Translations under genes and position numbers: made by a program
Assembly (NCBI GenBank): GCA_016719015.1
Contig: JADKAZ010000001.1
Coordinates: 558,001-622,000, forward strand
Reading direction: 5' to 3'
Source: Chitinophagaceae bacterium
GTDB lineage: Bacteria > Bacteroidota > Bacteroidia > Chitinophagales > Chitinophagaceae
Length of the DNA: 64,000 nt
Shown here: positions 19,176 to 27,234 of the stretch, one piece after another
Layout: every line of letters starts with the position of its first letter
Position numbering within the stretch: the first letter of the stretch is position 1
The notes under the pieces: generated by a model
Databases searched by the model: none
What the model saw: the letters and a program-made list of their open reading frames with translations, nothing else
What the model was told of the DNA's origin: nothing

Positions 19176-19183
19176 TATTTTTG
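19176..19183 (+). promoter_or_regulatory. Putative -7 box of tyrS
   Basis: TATTTTTG matches the Bacteroidota TAnnTTTG consensus exactly, 21 bases ahead of ATG 19205. No TTG at the proper -33 distance is visible. Its position argues against the in-frame TTG at 19181 as the translation start. Confidence 0.5.
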
Positions 19184-19204
19184 CTGAAAATCACTGATTT
19201 AGAA

Positions 19205-20482
19205 ATGAATTTGATAGACGAATTAAGATGGAGGGGAATGGTACAAGACATCATGCCCGGAACAGAAGAGCAACTGCAAAAAGAAATGACATCTGCTTAT
19301 ATCGGCTTTGACCCCACGGCCGACAGTCTCCATATTGGAAGCCTTGTTCCCATTTTACTATTAGTTCATTTGCAAAAAGCTGGGCATAAACCCTATGCAC
19401 TTGTTGGGGGTGCCACCGGCATGGTGGGTGACCCAAGTGGAAAAAGCGAAGAACGAAATCTACTAAGCGAGGATATATTGAAGCATAACCAGGAAGGAGT
19501 GAAAAAACAATTGATGCAGTACCTGGATTTTGATACATCAAAGCTGAATGCTGCTGAAATGGTGAATAATTACGACTGGTTTAAAGATTTTACATTTTTG
19601 AATTTTATCCGGGATGTAGGAAAACATATCACCGTCAACTACATGATGAGCAAAGACAGTGTGAAGAAAAGACTGGAAGGTGAAACAGGAATGAGTTTTA
19701 CCGAATTCACATACCAGTTGGTGCAGGGCTATGATTTTTACTGGCTCTACCAAAACAAAAATTGTAAACTGCAAATGGGCGGTAGTGATCAGTGGGGAAA
19801 TATTGTAACCGGAACTGAACTCATCCGGAGAAAAGTTGGTGGAGAAGCATTTGCTTTTACCTGCCCATTAATTACTAAAGCAGATGGTGGCAAGTTTGGT
19901 AAAACAGAAAGTGGTAATGTGTGGCTTGATCCCGTACGAACAACACCTTACCAATTTTACCAGTTCTGGTTGAATGCCAGTGATGCTGATGCAGAGAAAT
20001 GGATAAAGATTTTTACTTTCTTATCGAAGGATGCGATAGACATGCTGATCCATGAACACAAAATGAATCCGGCAGCAAGGGTACTTCAAAAAACACTGGC
20101 GCAGGAAGTGACAAAATTTGTGCATGGAGATGCGGCATTGACTGAAGCATTAACTACAACAGAAAAATTATTTGCCAACCAGTCAGCACCTGCTGAAAGC
20201 CTTACCATAGAAGATTTGGAAGCTATGGAAGGAGTGGTAAAAATTGATTTTGCGAAGGATAAAGTCAAAGAAGGAATTGATGTGATTTCTTTTTTAGCAG
20301 AAACAGCCATTTTCCCCAGCAAAGGCGAAGCAAGAAAAACAGTACAGGGCGGCGGTGTGAGTATCAACCGTAAAAAAGTTGAGGGTATTGATTTAAAAAT
20401 AGAAAACAGCCTTCTATTGCACAGTCAATATTTACTGATACAAAAAGGAAAGAAGAATTATTACCTGGTGAAAGTTATTTAA
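19205..20482 (+). CDS. tyrS: Tyrosyl-tRNA synthetase
   Basis: Charges tRNA-Tyr with tyrosine in the cytosol. The class I signatures are present: the HIGH-equivalent [13 protein letters not shown], the tyrosine pocket [14 protein letters not shown] and [12 protein letters not shown], and the KMSKS-equivalent [10 protein letters not shown]-terminal S4 RNA-binding domain ([18 protein letters not shown]) ends the protein. From ATG 19205 it has 425 residues, normal for bacterial TyrRS. Its last eight bases overlap the end of the convergent SGNH-hydrolase gene, and no hairpin separates the two. Confidence 0.96.
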   Translation: MNLIDELRWRGMVQDIMPGTEEQLQKEMTSAYIGFDPTADSLHIGSLVPILLLVHLQKAGHKPYALVGGATGMVGDPSGKSEERNLLSEDILKHNQEGVKKQLMQYLDFDTSKLNAAEMVNNYDWFKDFTFLNFIRDVGKHITVNYMMSKDSVKKRLEGETGMSFTEFTYQLVQGYDFYWLYQNKNCKLQMGGSDQWGNIVTGTELIRRKVGGEAFAFTCPLITKADGGKFGKTESGNVWLDPVRTTPYQFYQFWLNASDADAEKWIKIFTFLSKDAIDMLIHEHKMNPAARVLQKTLAQEVTKFVHGDAALTEALTTTEKLFANQSAPAESLTIEDLEAMEGVVKIDFAKDKVKEGIDVISFLAETAIFPSKGEARKTVQGGGVSINRKKVEGIDLKIENSLLLHSQYLLIQKGKKNYYLVKVI

Positions 20483-21155
20483 GATCTTTTAAGACTTTCC
20501 ACATCGCATCGGCAAGAAACTGGTTGCCTTTATTATTCATGTGCACCCTGTCATACGTAAGAATATCTTTCTCTTTGTTTTCAGGATTATTATCTTTCAG
20601 GTAATCCAGAAATTTTTTTCGGAGGTCTACCAGTGGCAGCTCGTTTTTCTTCGCCAGGTCTCTTATAATATTGCTGTACCTGTTCAGGTCGCCGTCTAAC
20701 GGGTTACTCATATCTGACTTCTCTCCCACTACGGCTGGTGTACAAAGTATGACTTTAATATTTTTGTCTTTTAATTTTTTAATGATAGCCTGGTAGAATT
20801 TTTCAAATTTATCGGCATCTGTTCCTGTACCCAACAATGTTTTATGCCACACATCATTAACACCTACATAGATTACTACCACGTCTGGATTTTTACTTAG
20901 CACATCATCTTCCAGCCGTAAATATAAATCGTAAACTTTATTGGCACTTATCCCTGAACCAGTTAATTCATACTGATCATCTTTTTTTTCCGCTTTCAAC
21001 ATACTGTCCATCTTTAGTATGTAGCCTACATACCTGTCTTTTTTTACTCCCAGTTCAGTGATCGAATCACCAAAGAAGATAACTTTTGTTTTCTTCTGGG
21101 ATATAAATGCGAAACCTAATATTACAAACAAGATAAGCGACAATATTCTTTTCAT
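20475..21155 (-). CDS. SGNH/GDSL-type esterase/hydrolase
   Basis: A 226-residue protein with an N-terminal hydrophobic signal ([19 protein letters not shown]) and the four SGNH blocks: FFGDSITE with the nucleophilic Ser near residue 31, a Gly block around [23 protein letters not shown] with the oxyanion Asn, and [14 protein letters not shown] with the catalytic Asp and His at the C-terminus. It is expected to be exported and to deacylate a lipid or carbohydrate ester; the substrate cannot be told. It converges on tyrS with an eight-base overlap and is separated from the upstream S9 peptidase by a terminator. Confidence 0.88.
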   Translation of the reverse strand: MKRILSLILFVILGFAFISQKKTKVIFFGDSITELGVKKDRYVGYILKMDSMLKAEKKDDQYELTGSGISANKVYDLYLRLEDDVLSKNPDVVVIYVGVNDVWHKTLLGTGTDADKFEKFYQAIIKKLKDKNIKVILCTPAVVGEKSDMSNPLDGDLNRYSNIIRDLAKKNELPLVDLRKKFLDYLKDNNPENKEKDILTYDRVHMNNKGNQFLADAMWKVLKDLK

Positions 21156-21186
21156 ACTATAAAATTAGAATTGCAATTTAAAACAA

Positions 21187-21215
21187 AAAAGCACCCTGAA
21201 AATCAGGATGCTTTT
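21187..21215 (-). terminator. Terminator of the S9 peptidase gene
   Basis: Stem AAAAGCACCCTG / CAGGATGCTTTT with one mismatch and a five-base loop. On the minus strand the stem is followed by TTTTTTGTTT, and it lies 24 bases after the S9 peptidase stop codon. Confidence 0.75.
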
Positions 21216-21238
21216 GCAAATAACAAGGTTGTACCAGT

Positions 21239-23170
21239 TTATTTTTTCACTTCTTCTTTTAAACGTGCGAGATGTTTAGCGAAAAACTTCTCCATGGCGG
21301 TATAAAAATCTATGGAGTTTTTTTCATTGGCAAATCCATGCCCTTCATCATCCTTTACCATGTACTCTACTTCAATACCTCTTTTCTTAAGGGCTTCCAC
21401 TACCTGGTCACTTTCGGCTTTGTTTACCCTTGGATCATTTGCACCCTGGGCAATAAACAGGGGAACTTTAATTTTATCTACAAAGAAAACTGGAGAAGCA
21501 GCAGCAAGTAAAGCACTGTCTTTTACGGGATCGCCTACCATCTCATAAAACATGGCTTTGTATGGTTCCCAATAAGGCGGAATTGTTTTCATAAACGTAA
21601 ACATATTGGAAACGCCGACATAATCAACCGCACAGCAATATAGATCCGGTGTAAATGTAATTCCGGCCAACGTTGCATATCCTCCATAGCTGGCCCCATA
21701 AATAGCTACTCTTTTGGGATCAGCAATTCCTTCTTTGATCAGGTACGCTACACCATCGCTGATATCATCCTGCATGGTTTTACCCCATTGCTTGTTTCCT
21801 TTCAACCAAAATTCTTTTCCATAACCAGTAGAACCACGGAAATTCATTTGTAACACAGCATAACCACGATTGGCCAGGAACTGTACTTCATTATTAAAAC
21901 CCCATACATCTCTAGCCCATGGACCGCCATGGGGATTGATAACTACCGGGAGATTTTTCGCCTCTACACCTTTGGGCAAAGTAAGATATCCGTGAATGGT
22001 TAATCCGTCCCTTGACTTGTACTCCACGGCTTTCATCGAAGCCATATCGCCTTCTTTTAGCCATGGCCTTCCTTCTGCCAGGAATTTTGTATCCCCGCTT
22101 TTCTTATCATAGAAATAGAATTTCGAAGGCATTTTATCATTACCTGTCCATACAATGAATTTGTCTTCCTCATTATTATTTCCATAAATACCTATCTCAT
22201 AGCCCTTGAATTTTTCTTTCATCTTATTGTAATCAGCTTCGGCCTCCTTATCCAGGAAATGTTCCTCACTTTTCCACGATGTAAAATATACTGCCTCAAG
22301 TACTTTTCTTTTTGGTGAATAACCAAGACCATCCACATCATAATCCGGATTGGTATAAATTTCTTTTATTTCTTTCCGGGCGGCCAGGTCATACTCAACG
22401 ACGGCCGTCTTGTCTCTGCCGATATTAGTTGCTACATAGAGGTTCTTGTTATCGAAAGTAAAAAACTGGATAGCAAAACTTTCTTTGTAATTCGTTGTGA
22501 GCAATGAATCAAACGGGGCTGTCTCTGTAGCCCGGTGGTAAAAAGTAGTATTAACACCGTCTGTTTTTGAGGCAATCCTGATTACACCGGCATGGTCAGT
22601 GAACCATGAATCAAAGTTTTTATCATTCTGATAAACCACTTTCGTTTCACCGGTTTCAATATTAATACTGTACGGATCAAAGAAACGGGCATCTCTTTTA
22701 TTCATGGTGATCAATATTTCTTTTTCTTTTCCCGGTACATAACGGAGATCATTCAAAATGCCTGTTCTTACCTTTGGAAAAGGTGTTAATGCCTTTTGAT
22801 CTTTTCCGTCCATCGACACAGAAAATAACTGGTAGTTCTCATCCCCACCCACATCCTGTAAATAAAGAATACGATTACCCTTCCACTGGTAGTTATAAAT
22901 ATTCCGGACAGAATCATGTGTAACAGGTGTACCAACAGAGTCGGTAATTTTTCTTACAAAGACATTGGTATGTCCCATATGTGGTGACAAATACGAAATG
23001 GACTCTCCATCCGGTGAAATCTGCCAGCCGGATTTATCAGCATTTTTAAAAAAATCTTCCAATGGAACGAGTGGCGCCTTTTCTTCGTTAGTAGTTTTTG
23101 ATTTGCATCCTGCCAGTAATAAAATACTGAATGATGCAATAGTCAGCAATTGCTTTTGAAAAAATTTCAT
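21239..23170 (-). CDS. S9-family prolyl oligopeptidase-like lipoprotein
   Basis: A serine peptidase of about 643 residues from ATG 23170; an upstream in-frame extension has no leader character. The start chosen gives a lipoprotein signal peptide with lipobox LLLAGC. An N-terminal beta-propeller (about residues 40-370, e.g. WQISPDGESISYLSPH) precedes the alpha/beta-hydrolase domain with INPHGGPWARD, nucleophile motif YGASYGGYATLAG, Asp in AQGANDPRV and His in DDEGHGF. Such enzymes remove dipeptides or cleave after proline in periplasmic peptides. It sits downstream of cyanophycinase on the same strand, but a terminator-like hairpin and a 138-base gap separate them. Confidence 0.92.
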   Translation of the reverse strand: MKFFQKQLLTIASFSILLLAGCKSKTTNEEKAPLVPLEDFFKNADKSGWQISPDGESISYLSPHMGHTNVFVRKITDSVGTPVTHDSVRNIYNYQWKGNRILYLQDVGGDENYQLFSVSMDGKDQKALTPFPKVRTGILNDLRYVPGKEKEILITMNKRDARFFDPYSINIETGETKVVYQNDKNFDSWFTDHAGVIRIASKTDGVNTTFYHRATETAPFDSLLTTNYKESFAIQFFTFDNKNLYVATNIGRDKTAVVEYDLAARKEIKEIYTNPDYDVDGLGYSPKRKVLEAVYFTSWKSEEHFLDKEAEADYNKMKEKFKGYEIGIYGNNNEEDKFIVWTGNDKMPSKFYFYDKKSGDTKFLAEGRPWLKEGDMASMKAVEYKSRDGLTIHGYLTLPKGVEAKNLPVVINPHGGPWARDVWGFNNEVQFLANRGYAVLQMNFRGSTGYGKEFWLKGNKQWGKTMQDDISDGVAYLIKEGIADPKRVAIYGASYGGYATLAGITFTPDLYCCAVDYVGVSNMFTFMKTIPPYWEPYKAMFYEMVGDPVKDSALLAAASPVFFVDKIKVPLFIAQGANDPRVNKAESDQVVEALKKRGIEVEYMVKDDEGHGFANEKNSIDFYTAMEKFFAKHLARLKEEVKK

Positions 23171-23260
23171 ACAAGTTGGTTTATGTTTAAAAAAAGGGAG
23201 AAACGGGGATTTGCAAAAGGCCGGATGGAGTAACAAGATAAACTCTTTTTAAAATGAAAA

Positions 23261-23283
23261 AGCATTCCACTGCCTGGTATGCT
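23261..23283 (-). terminator. Probable terminator of the cyanophycinase gene
   Basis: Arms AGCATTCCA and TGGTATGCT (one T-T mismatch) with a five-base loop. On the minus strand a TTTTTCATTTT tract follows; the hairpin lies 26 bases past the cphB stop. Confidence 0.6.
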
Positions 23284-23308
23284 CTGAATATAATGTTAAA
23301 GAGGTTCG

Positions 23309-24202
23309 CTATTCTATATCCACCTGCTTCTTTATTACTGCCCCATCACTGGCTTCGGGTAAGTATTTTCTTTCTTTTATCAGGTAACCATTTCCTTTTT
23401 CGCAGAAATGAACTTTCAGGTTTTCTATGCTGATGGGATTGCCATCCGGAATATCAGCAATATTAGAATGCAGAATATCATGGCCATCAATAATGACCAC
23501 TAATCCGCTGCCGATAGCTTCCATCTTGTTGCCCTCCGTAACCAGCATGCCCGTATCTTCTCCCAAACCGATACCTATACAACCGGGGTTAGAAGCCACA
23601 GCTTGTGCCAGCCGGCCGAAACGGCCTCTTTTTTCAAAATGTGAATCAACGATCACCGAATTTAAAAACCCAAGACCTGTTGTGATCTTTACTTCGCCTT
23701 TTAAATGTGCCCTCGCTGCATTGCCTTCATAGATCATGGTGTTACTCATGGCCATAGCACCGGCACTGGTTCCTGCAATCAAAAAATTTTCTTCTTTATA
23801 TCTTTTTTTCAAGATAGACAGAAATTCTGTGCCTCCGTCAGTTGCACTTAACCGTAGTTGATTTCCACCACTGAACATGACTGCATCACATTGACGAATG
23901 CGATCTATGTATTCTTCGTTCATTGCATCCTGCCGGGTGCGGATATGCAACAACCCAATATTGGTACAACCGATTTTTCCAAAAGCATTCAGGTAATTTT
24001 CTCCTACTTCATAAGGGATCATGGAGGCGGTAGTTATTACTTCTATGCGGGAAGAAGGTCCGCCGGCATGTTCCACTACCTGGCGAAGAATACCTAGTTC
24101 AAAAAAATTAAGATTATTGCGATGAAGGCCATCTGTTTCGAGGTCTGTGCCCTTGTGTTCGGCGCCGCCTATCGCAATCAGTTTTCCTTTCGGATTACTC
24201 AT
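23309..24202 (-). CDS. cphB: Cyanophycinase
   Basis: A 297-residue serine peptidase of the S51/glutamine-amidotransferase-like fold that cuts cyanophycin (multi-L-arginyl-poly-L-aspartate) to beta-Asp-Arg dipeptides. Visible signatures are the N-terminal KLIAIGGAEHKG, FSGGNQLRLS near residues 110-119, the nucleophile elbow LIAGTSAGAMAMS with Ser146, and VDSHFEKRGRFGRL with His188 and Glu190. No signal peptide is seen, consistent with an intracellular enzyme acting on a storage polymer. A TACATTTG box lies 22 bases upstream. The synthetase gene cphA lies about 3 kb away on the other strand. An extracellular (CphE) type is unlikely without a leader. Confidence 0.92.
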   Translation of the reverse strand: MSNPKGKLIAIGGAEHKGTDLETDGLHRNNLNFFELGILRQVVEHAGGPSSRIEVITTASMIPYEVGENYLNAFGKIGCTNIGLLHIRTRQDAMNEEYIDRIRQCDAVMFSGGNQLRLSATDGGTEFLSILKKRYKEENFLIAGTSAGAMAMSNTMIYEGNAARAHLKGEVKITTGLGFLNSVIVDSHFEKRGRFGRLAQAVASNPGCIGIGLGEDTGMLVTEGNKMEAIGSGLVVIIDGHDILHSNIADIPDGNPISIENLKVHFCEKGNGYLIKERKYLPEASDGAVIKKQVDIE

Positions 24203-24223
24203 TCATGGGAGTTTGATTACAGA

Positions 24224-24231
24224 CAAATGTA
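24224..24231 (-). promoter_or_regulatory. Putative -7 box of cphB
   Basis: Reads TACATTTG on the minus strand, an exact TAnnTTTG match, 22 bases ahead of the cyanophycinase ATG. No good -33 TTG is seen. Confidence 0.4.
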
Positions 24232-24318
24232 ACTTAAAATTAATTTAATGGTAATGCAGGTCTATCAGAATGTGGATTTGTGGAAAAGGAGTTTCCATTT
24301 TTTCGATAGATATAGGTG

Positions 24319-25647
24319 TTAAAGATTCTGGTTTGTTGCTAATCTAGCTTTCACACTATAAACAACAACCCCCACCACCGCAATAAAACTACCCCACAAT
24401 GCAAACCAACCGGTAGAAATAAATAAGAATATCCAAATAGCCACAGAGAGAATGATTGGTACAGGAAATAACCACATCTTAAAAGGCAATCCTTCCGTAC
24501 CAAATTTTTTGCGGAGCAATACCACCCCAACCCCTTGCCCTATAAATTGTACAATAATCCGCATGGCGAGAATAGAACTTATAACATCACCCAGCCGCAT
24601 AAACAAACTGAACACAAAACCTAATGCACATAAAACAATAAGTGATATGTAAGGAAAATTTTTAGTGGGATGCAATTTTGCAAATAGCTTAAAGAAATTT
24701 CCATCTACCGCTGCGGCATATGGCACTCTTGAATAACCCAGCACCACGGCAAACAAAGAAGAAAAAGCGATACAAAGGATCAGCACCGTAACAATAATGC
24801 CGGCCTGGTGGTCATACAATTGCTCCATAAAAGAACTGACAAGATACCTGTCACCTTCTTTTACTGATTGCCAGGGCATCACTCCCATCACACTTATGTT
24901 CATCAGCAGGTATAAAGTGGCAATACCAATAATTGAAATGAAAATACTTTTGGGAATATTCTTTCCGGGATTCTTAATCTCACCACCGAGGTGACATACA
25001 TTGTAATAACCCAAATAAGCATATACTGTTTTTACTGATGCCTGCCCGATGGCTGCCCAAAAAGCTAATGTGAAAAATGATTCGCTGCCTGTTGGTAGCA
25101 ACTTTATGCTCTGTTGCTGGTTTGTCAATCCACTGATGATGATCCAGATGATGGTAAGCACAACTATACTCCCCATTATCACTGATATCTTTCCAATGGT
25201 TTCTATTTTTCTGTAGAGCAGTAAAAAAACAAGGATCACTAATCCCCCGGAAACAATTTTCAGTTGCCAGAAATTCAATGGAACGATATACGTAAGGTAT
25301 TGTGCAAATCCAATAGCCGCAGATGCTACTACGAGGGGTGCCTGTATAGATGTTTGCCACACAAATAAAAAACTCATTAGCTTGCCGCCTTTTTCACCAA
25401 ATGCAATCCGGTGAAAATTATAGGTACCCCCTGCTAATGGATACTTTGCTCCCAGCTCACTCCACACCATCGCATCCATAAAAGCGGTGAAGGCTCCGAA
25501 TATCCAGGCCCAGATAAATAAACCGGAATCGAATTGCGCCACCACAAACGGCATCACTACAAACGGGCCAATACCGACCATATCTATCATGTTGATAGAA
25601 GTGGCTTGCAGAAGATTTATTTTACGGTTAGTTAGTGGTGTGGACAA
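24319..25647 (-). CDS. APC-superfamily amino acid permease
   Basis: A 442-residue inner-membrane transporter with about twelve hydrophobic segments. The N-terminal half carries the APC signature around INMIDMVGIGPFVVMPFV and AKYPLAGGTYNFHRIAFG (segments 1-3), and segment 6 is in QASVKTVYAYLGYYNVCHLGGEIKNPGKNIPKS, with the usual E-I/V-K-N-P-x-K-N-I-P motif. It is therefore an LAT/APA-like amino acid carrier; the substrate is not readable. Lying between cphB and the PLP enzyme, opposite cphA, it may carry arginine, aspartate or a dipeptide connected with cyanophycin, but this is inference. About 115 bases separate it from cphB and 56 from the PLP enzyme. Confidence 0.88.
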   Translation of the reverse strand: MSTPLTNRKINLLQATSINMIDMVGIGPFVVMPFVVAQFDSGLFIWAWIFGAFTAFMDAMVWSELGAKYPLAGGTYNFHRIAFGEKGGKLMSFLFVWQTSIQAPLVVASAAIGFAQYLTYIVPLNFWQLKIVSGGLVILVFLLLYRKIETIGKISVIMGSIVVLTIIWIIISGLTNQQQSIKLLPTGSESFFTLAFWAAIGQASVKTVYAYLGYYNVCHLGGEIKNPGKNIPKSIFISIIGIATLYLLMNISVMGVMPWQSVKEGDRYLVSSFMEQLYDHQAGIIVTVLILCIAFSSLFAVVLGYSRVPYAAAVDGNFFKLFAKLHPTKNFPYISLIVLCALGFVFSLFMRLGDVISSILAMRIIVQFIGQGVGVVLLRKKFGTEGLPFKMWLFPVPIILSVAIWIFLFISTGWFALWGSFIAVVGVVVYSVKARLATNQNL

Positions 25648-25703
25648 GAAAGTCTGTAGTTTATAGTTTGTGAGTTATAGTTGATCCTCCAATTACACAA
25701 CAC

Positions 25704-27002
25704 TTAGCTCCTGGCAAAAACAGTAATTCCCTCTACTAACACATCCAAATTTTTAGTAGTCGTATAAACATTGGGTGTAACTCTTACACCAACAATATTT
25801 TCCCAAGTAATTGCTACGGTATGCACTTTATATTTATCCAACAGGAAGGAATCTAATTCACCCGGCTTCTTTCCTTCTATACCCACATTGCCAATGGCAC
25901 AGCCAAATTTTGGATGCAGTGAAGTATTCAGTTTCACCTTCGGAATGTCTTTTACTTTTTCCATCCAGTAATTTTTTAAATAGTGCAGCCGTTTTTCTTT
26001 CCGTTCGCTGCCAATCATTTCATGAAACTCGATGGCTTTACCGATGGCCTGTTCAATATAAAAAGGCCGGGTGCCGAGGGCTTCAAATTTCCGGATGTCA
26101 TCTTTTAAGGGGTTCTCGCTGGTAGCGAACATTGGATAGATTGTCTTTATTTTCTCCTTCCTTACGTACAATAATCCCGTTCCGATTGGCGCATATAACC
26201 ATTTATGCAGACTCGCAGCAAAATAATCAGCGTCTAGGTCAGGTATCTTAAAATCAAAATGGGCAAAACTGTGTGCCCCGTCTACTACAACTTCTATTCC
26301 ACGTTTATGTGCTTCGGCTGCAATTTTTTTCACCGGCAATATTTGTCCGTTCCAATTAATGACATGAGTAATATTTACAACTTTTGTCTTAGCAGTAAAC
26401 GCATTGACATATTGTTGCACTAAATAATCTTCATCCTCACTTGGCAAGTTGAGGCTTATCCATTTCATTTTGATTCCATCTCTCAATTCTCTCTGCTTGT
26501 ATGCATTTATCACATTGGGGTAGTCTTGCAAAGCAGCCACTACTTCATCACCGGCTTTTAATTGCAAACCGAATATGATAGTTTCTAATCCTTCCGACGA
26601 ATTTCTGTTGATAGCAATTTCTTCCGGTGAACAGCCGGCCAGCCTGGCCAGATTTTTTCTTAATGGCTCCCGGCCCTGGTCTAATATTCTCCACATATAA
26701 TAACTCGGAGCTTCATTGCAGAGGTCATAATATCGTTTCATAGCATCCTGTACCGTTTTTGGTGCAGGGGAAACGCCACCATTATTCAGGTTGATAAGTG
26801 AGGGTGATACGGTAAACGATTGTTGTATATAGTACCAGAAATCTTCTTCTGTAGCAAGGTCTTCCGGCGATATGCCTTCAGCATTTTTCAAAGCACTCCC
26901 GAGATTGCGGCTCCAGGCAGGTTGGGTTAAGGACGATAAAAATGCGGTGGCAGAAAATATACCTGCTCGTTGCAGAAAGCGGCGGCGGTTAGTTTCGGAC
27001 AT
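25704..27002 (-). CDS. Class V aminotransferase-fold PLP enzyme with Tat signal (isopenicillin N epimerase-like)
   Basis: A 432-residue fold-type I PLP protein. The N-terminus has a twin-arginine export signal, NRRRFLQRAG followed by a hydrophobic stretch and AWS, so the folded holoenzyme should be exported. The PLP sites are Asp241 and His245 in VVVDGAHSFAHFD and Schiff-base Lys267 in AASLHKWLYAPIGTGLLY, the CefD/isopenicillin N epimerase-like pattern. The reaction could be epimerisation, desulfuration or transamination. It starts divergently from cphA with a 232-base gap. Because cyanophycin is cytosolic, an exported PLP enzyme need not belong to that pathway, and the neighbourhood is the only link. 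Confidence 0.87.
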   Translation of the reverse strand: MSETNRRRFLQRAGIFSATAFLSSLTQPAWSRNLGSALKNAEGISPEDLATEEDFWYYIQQSFTVSPSLINLNNGGVSPAPKTVQDAMKRYYDLCNEAPSYYMWRILDQGREPLRKNLARLAGCSPEEIAINRNSSEGLETIIFGLQLKAGDEVVAALQDYPNVINAYKQRELRDGIKMKWISLNLPSEDEDYLVQQYVNAFTAKTKVVNITHVINWNGQILPVKKIAAEAHKRGIEVVVDGAHSFAHFDFKIPDLDADYFAASLHKWLYAPIGTGLLYVRKEKIKTIYPMFATSENPLKDDIRKFEALGTRPFYIEQAIGKAIEFHEMIGSERKEKRLHYLKNYWMEKVKDIPKVKLNTSLHPKFGCAIGNVGIEGKKPGELDSFLLDKYKVHTVAITWENIVGVRVTPNVYTTTKNLDVLVEGITVFARS

Positions 27003-27197
27003 AAGAATTCGTTTTGATAAATGTAACGAAAAAGCTACGAGCTATTAGCTGCGGGTTTCGGGACGGTGGTGTATAGTGTGCCCCAACCCAACAGAATTTC
27101 CGGTTAAAAGGAACTCCGATCACATCGGGTGCAGGCCACCCGGACTGATAGAAGTACTACAGTTGGTCACATAATTAAAAAAAACTAACTTCCAACC

Positions 27198-27215
27198 TGC
27201 CTGCTGGTATGCAGG
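27198..27215. repeat. Palindromic repeat, copy 1 (upstream of cphA)
   Basis: TGCCTGCTGGTATGCAGG, a hairpin CCTGC-TGGTAT-GCAGG. It shares 13 of 18 bases with the element at 58302-58319, including a covarying A-T to G-C pair in the stem. It lies 20 bases before the cphA start codon, so it may also affect cphA mRNA. Confidence 0.5.
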
Positions 27216-27234
27216 TGTAAACTAAATTATATAT

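Noticed and set aside
27126..27142. Hairpin CGGGTG-CAGGC-CACCCG as a riboswitch or terminator in the cphA upstream region
   Set aside because: It has no T-run and no conserved aptamer pattern; six base pairs in 230 bases is not remarkable alone.
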